A stretch of DNA of 6,660 bases from Acidobacteriota bacterium (GTDB lineage: Bacteria; Acidobacteriota; Thermoanaerobaculia; Thermoanaerobaculales; Thermoanaerobaculaceae), in assembly GCA_021782525.1 (NCBI GenBank), contig JAJXUY010000084.1, positions 1 through 6,660 of the forward strand, read 5' to 3'. The position numbers were made by a program, and so were the translations under genes. The notes beneath the pieces are model-generated. The model did not search any database and was not told where the DNA came from. It saw nothing but the letters and a program-made list of their open reading frames with translations. Below, piece after piece: positions 4,034 through 6,660 of this stretch; position 1 is the stretch's first letter, and each line of letters starts with the position of its first letter.

Positions 4034-6660
4034 TCACCCCGCGAGCCCCGCCATCGCCAGGAACGTCTCGACCACGGCGGGGTCGAAGCGCCGGCCCGCC
4101 TCCTCGCGCAGGTAGGCGCGCACCCGCTCCTGGCTCCAGGCGCGACGGTACGGCCGGTCGGAGCAGAGGGCGTCCCACGCGTCCACGACCGCGAAGATGC
4201 GCGCCGCCAGCGGGATCTCGGTCCCGGCCAGGCCACGCGGGTAGCCGCTCCCGTCCCAACGCTCGTGATGGCTGTAGGGGATGGCGATCGCCGACTGCAG
4301 GAAGCCGATCGGCGACAGCAGGTCGAACGCGAACTGGGGGTGCTGCCGCATGACCTCCCACTCGTCTTCGGTCAACGGGCCAGGCTTGAGCAGGATGCCG
4401 TCGGGGATCGCCATCTTGCCGATGTCGTGCAGGAGCGCCCCCCTCCGCACGTGCACCAGGTCCTCGGTCGCCAGGCCCATCGTCGTCGCCAGCCGGACGG
4501 TGAGGTCCACCACGCGGCCTGTGTGGCCGTGAGTCTCCCGGTCGCGCAGCTCGAGCGCCCTCGACCAGCCCTCGAGCGTCGTGTCGTACGCCTGCGCCAG
4601 CTCCACGTTGGATCGCTCCAGGCTCTCGAACAGCGTGCGGTTGTCGATCGCGATCGCGAGCTGGCCGGCCAACGTCTCGAGGTAGTCGAGCCACTCTCGA
4701 TCCGGCTCCGACGGGCGGCGGTGGAAGACCTCGAGCACGCCGTGCACATGCCCCTTGGCCACCAGCGGCGTGGCGAGGCAGCCCTTGAACCCCTCCCCCG
4801 CGAGGAGCGTGCCACGCGCCCGGCCGTCCGGCGTTGCCTCGAGGTCGGCGATGACGATCGTGCGGCGGTCGCGCGCGGCGCGCCAGGCGCAGCCGTCGCC
4901 GAGCTCGAGCCGTGTCCGCCGCACCGCTTCCGAGAGGAACCCCTTCCCGGCCGAGAACAAGAGCGTCGACCCTGTCGGCTCGAGGAGGAGGATGTCGGCC
5001 GCATCGGCACCGAGCTGGGCCAGGAGATGGTCCAGCAAGAGGTCGAGCGTGGCCGGGAGGTCGAGCCCTCCCGTGATCGCGGCGTCGATCGCCCGCAACG
5101 CCCCGAGCCGCTCGAGCTGTCGTTGGATGCGCCGCCTGCTCTCCTCCTGCGCCGCGGCCGCCCGCAGGCGCCCGATCGCGGTGGCGAGCTGACTCGCGAC
5201 GGTCTCCAACACGCCCTCGTCGTGCTCCGTGAACGCGTCCGCTCGCCCGCTCTCGGCGTTGATCACCCCGATCACCCGATCGCCGACCTTCATGGGAACG
5301 CACACCTCCGAGCGCATCCCGGCCAGACGGGCGACGTACTCCGGAACCCGGGCGAGGTCGCCCTCCCGCCGGGCGACGCCGGTCGACGCCACACTGCCGG
5401 TGATCCCCGCCTCGAGGGGGATCGGCTCGCGACTGGCGACGGGAGCGTCTTGCCGGTACGAGGGGGTATAGCGCAGCACGCGCGCAGCCTCATCGACGAG
5501 CAGCACGCCGCAGTCGTCCGGGTACAGCGCGCCGCGGACGATCTCGGTGACGCGGCCGATCAGGGCGCCCTCGTCCTCGGCCCCGACGATGAGCTCGGCC
5601 ACGGCGTTGAGCACGGTCAACTCGTCGAGCTTGCGGCGGATCTCCAGCTCCGCCCGTTTGCGCTCCCCGATCTCCCGGACGTTGAGCAGGATGCCGTTGA
5701 TCGAGGGCCGGTCGAGCTGGTTGCTGCCCAGCGCCTCGAGGAACACCCACGCGCCGCCCGCGTGCCGGATGCGGAACTCGATCGGGCGCCCGGTGGTCGT
5801 CCCCTGGAGGGTCCTCTGGAACGCCTCCCGCACGACCGGAAGATCGTCCGGGTGGATCAGCTCGAACCCGCTGCGCCCGATCAGCCCGCCGGTCCCGTAG
5901 CCGAGCGCCCGGCCGGCCGTCGGCGTGGCGTAGGTGATCGTTCCCCTGGCGTCGAGGATGGTGATGAAGTCGTACGACTGCTGCACCATCGAGCGGAAGC
6001 GCTCCTCCGAGAGGTTGAGGGCCTCCTCCGCGCGCTTGCGGTCACTGATGTCGCGGACCACCGCCAAGACCCGTTCGTGGCCCCCGATCAACGCGCGCCG
6101 CAGCGTCACCTCCGTCCAGAACTCCTCGCCGTCCTGGCGCCGGCTGCGCCATTCGAACGCCTGCGGGCCGGCCTCGATCGCCCGGCGGATACGGCCGGCG
6201 GCCTCCTCCTGGGTGAACGGCGCCCGCTGCGCCGAGAGGTCGACGACGTTGAGCGCCAGCGCCTCCTCCCGGGTGTAGCCGAAGAGGTCGAGCGTCGTCT
6301 GGTTCACCTCGAGGATCGCACCGGTGTCGGCGTCGTGGATGAAGATCGCCTCGCTCGTCGCGTTGAACACCTCGCGGTAGTTCTGCTCGCTGTTCCGGAG
6401 CGCCGACGCCGACCGCAGCCTCTCCATAGCGGTCGCGACCTGGCTCGCGACCGTCGCGAGCACCCGCTCGTCGTCCTCGGTGAAGCACGAACCGCGGCTC
6501 CTCACCTCGATGACCCCGGCCACGCAGTCGCCGACACGCAGCGGCACGCAGACTTGCGCCGGCGGCGAGGCGTCGCCGGCGGCCGCGGCGCCGGCGACCC
6601 GGCGGGCCGCGCCGGTTGCGGCGACCTCCCCGGCGATGCCGCGGCCGAAAGGCGTTCGCT
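4034..6660 (-). CDS. Multidomain sensor with C-terminal HD-GYP domain (GAF-PAS-PAS-GAF-GAF-HD-GYP), 5' end outside window
   Basis: The last 874 residues of a large signalling protein; the reading frame stays open to the right edge, so the true start is not visible. Domains by position: GAF1 (>6660 to about 6410), PAS1 (about 6394-6032), PAS2 (about 6016-5657), GAF2 (about 5620-5168), GAF3 (about 5110-4628) and HD-GYP (about 4600-4037). Both PAS domains end in the usual C-terminal signature (VVRDISDRKRAEE; LNVREIGERKRAE). The HD-GYP part holds GHTGRV, LLHDIGK (HD at 4424-4429), a following QHPQ His, SHHERWDGSGYP with the GYP triad at 4238-4246, and DAWDALCSDRPYR, so all metal and signature residues look intact. 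HD-GYP proteins hydrolyse cyclic-di-GMP, some cGAMP. No membrane segment is visible, which suggests cytoplasmic sensing of a ligand, redox or light cue. No GGDEF, kinase or receiver domain is seen in this part. Function beyond the family level is inferred. Confidence 0.93.
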   Translation of the reverse strand, partial: RTPFGRGIAGEVAATGAARRVAGAAAAGDASPPAQVCVPLRVGDCVAGVIEVRSRGSCFTEDDERVLATVASQVATAMERLRSASALRNSEQNYREVFNATSEAIFIHDADTGAILEVNQTTLDLFGYTREEALALNVVDLSAQRAPFTQEEAAGRIRRAIEAGPQAFEWRSRRQDGEEFWTEVTLRRALIGGHERVLAVVRDISDRKRAEEALNLSEERFRSMVQQSYDFITILDARGTITYATPTAGRALGYGTGGLIGRSGFELIHPDDLPVVREAFQRTLQGTTTGRPIEFRIRHAGGAWVFLEALGSNQLDRPSINGILLNVREIGERKRAELEIRRKLDELTVLNAVAELIVGAEDEGALIGRVTEIVRGALYPDDCGVLLVDEAARVLRYTPSYRQDAPVASREPIPLEAGITGSVASTGVARREGDLARVPEYVARLAGMRSEVCVPMKVGDRVIGVINAESGRADAFTEHDEGVLETVASQLATAIGRLRAAAAQEESRRRIQRQLERLGALRAIDAAITGGLDLPATLDLLLDHLLAQLGADAADILLLEPTGSTLLFSAGKGFLSEAVRRTRLELGDGCAWRAARDRRTIVIADLEATPDGRARGTLLAGEGFKGCLATPLVAKGHVHGVLEVFHRRPSEPDREWLDYLETLAGQLAIAIDNRTLFESLERSNVELAQAYDTTLEGWSRALELRDRETHGHTGRVVDLTVRLATTMGLATEDLVHVRRGALLHDIGKMAIPDGILLKPGPLTEDEWEVMRQHPQFAFDLLSPIGFLQSAIAIPYSHHERWDGSGYPRGLAGTEIPLAARIFAVVDAWDALCSDRPYRRAWSQERVRAYLREEAGRRFDPAVVETFLAMAGLAG

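Noticed and set aside
3142..4353. 403-codon plus-strand open frame across the methyltransferase and intergenic region
   Set aside because: It runs antisense to well-supported genes and through the promoter region, and it has no recognisable fold.
3885..5303. 472-codon minus-strand open frame across the HD-GYP gene
   Set aside because: Composition is almost wholly Arg/Ala/Gly/Pro, with no motif, and it is out of frame with the clear GAF and HD-GYP domains.
1..6660. CRISPR array, tRNA/rRNA, insertion sequence or attachment site
   Set aside because: I saw no regularly spaced repeats, transposase motifs or RNA gene signatures; the window is almost fully coding on the minus strand.

Overview
The window is very GC-rich and every credible gene lies on the minus strand, so transcription runs from right to left. 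GC-rich third codon positions, GTG starts and a GAF/PAS/HD-GYP sensor protein suggest a high-GC bacterium. An actinobacterium of the Thermoleophilia type is my best guess, but another GC-rich phylum such as Chloroflexota is not excluded; this is inference from style, not from a marker gene.

Right part (4034 to beyond 6660): the 3' 2.6 kb of one large gene for a multidomain signalling protein. The visible order is GAF (cut by the edge), PAS, PAS, GAF, GAF and a C-terminal HD-GYP domain with an intact metal-binding motif set, so it is probably a cyclic-di-GMP phosphodiesterase. It ends in a GC-rich hairpin just after the stop codon.

Middle (3889-4033): a 145-base intergenic space holding that hairpin, a good housekeeping-type promoter (TTGACC, 17 bases, TACCTT) and a Shine-Dalgarno sequence, all on the minus strand.

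Left part (1-3888): a tightly packed five-gene operon driven from that promoter. In order of transcription it encodes a class I SAM methyltransferase, an HpcH/HpaI (CitE-like) aldolase/lyase family protein, an extended SDR nucleotide-sugar epimerase/dehydratase family protein, a GT2 glycosyltransferase of the dolichol-phosphate-sugar synthase type, and the N-terminal 173 residues of a polytopic GT-C/GT39-like membrane glycosyltransferase that runs off the left edge. Junctions are GTGA, ATGA, a 14-base overlap and a 4-base gap, so translation is probably coupled.

Together the five look like a pathway that makes or modifies an unusual sugar, moves it to a polyprenyl-phosphate carrier (GT2), and transfers it outside the membrane (GT-C enzyme). 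The combination with a pyruvate-aldolase-type enzyme is the most novel part. Two of the enzymes depart from textbook active sites: the SDR protein has Arg where the catalytic Tyr of YxxxK should be, and the aldolase-like protein has Trp where HpaI enzymes carry a His. The product cannot be named from sequence alone.
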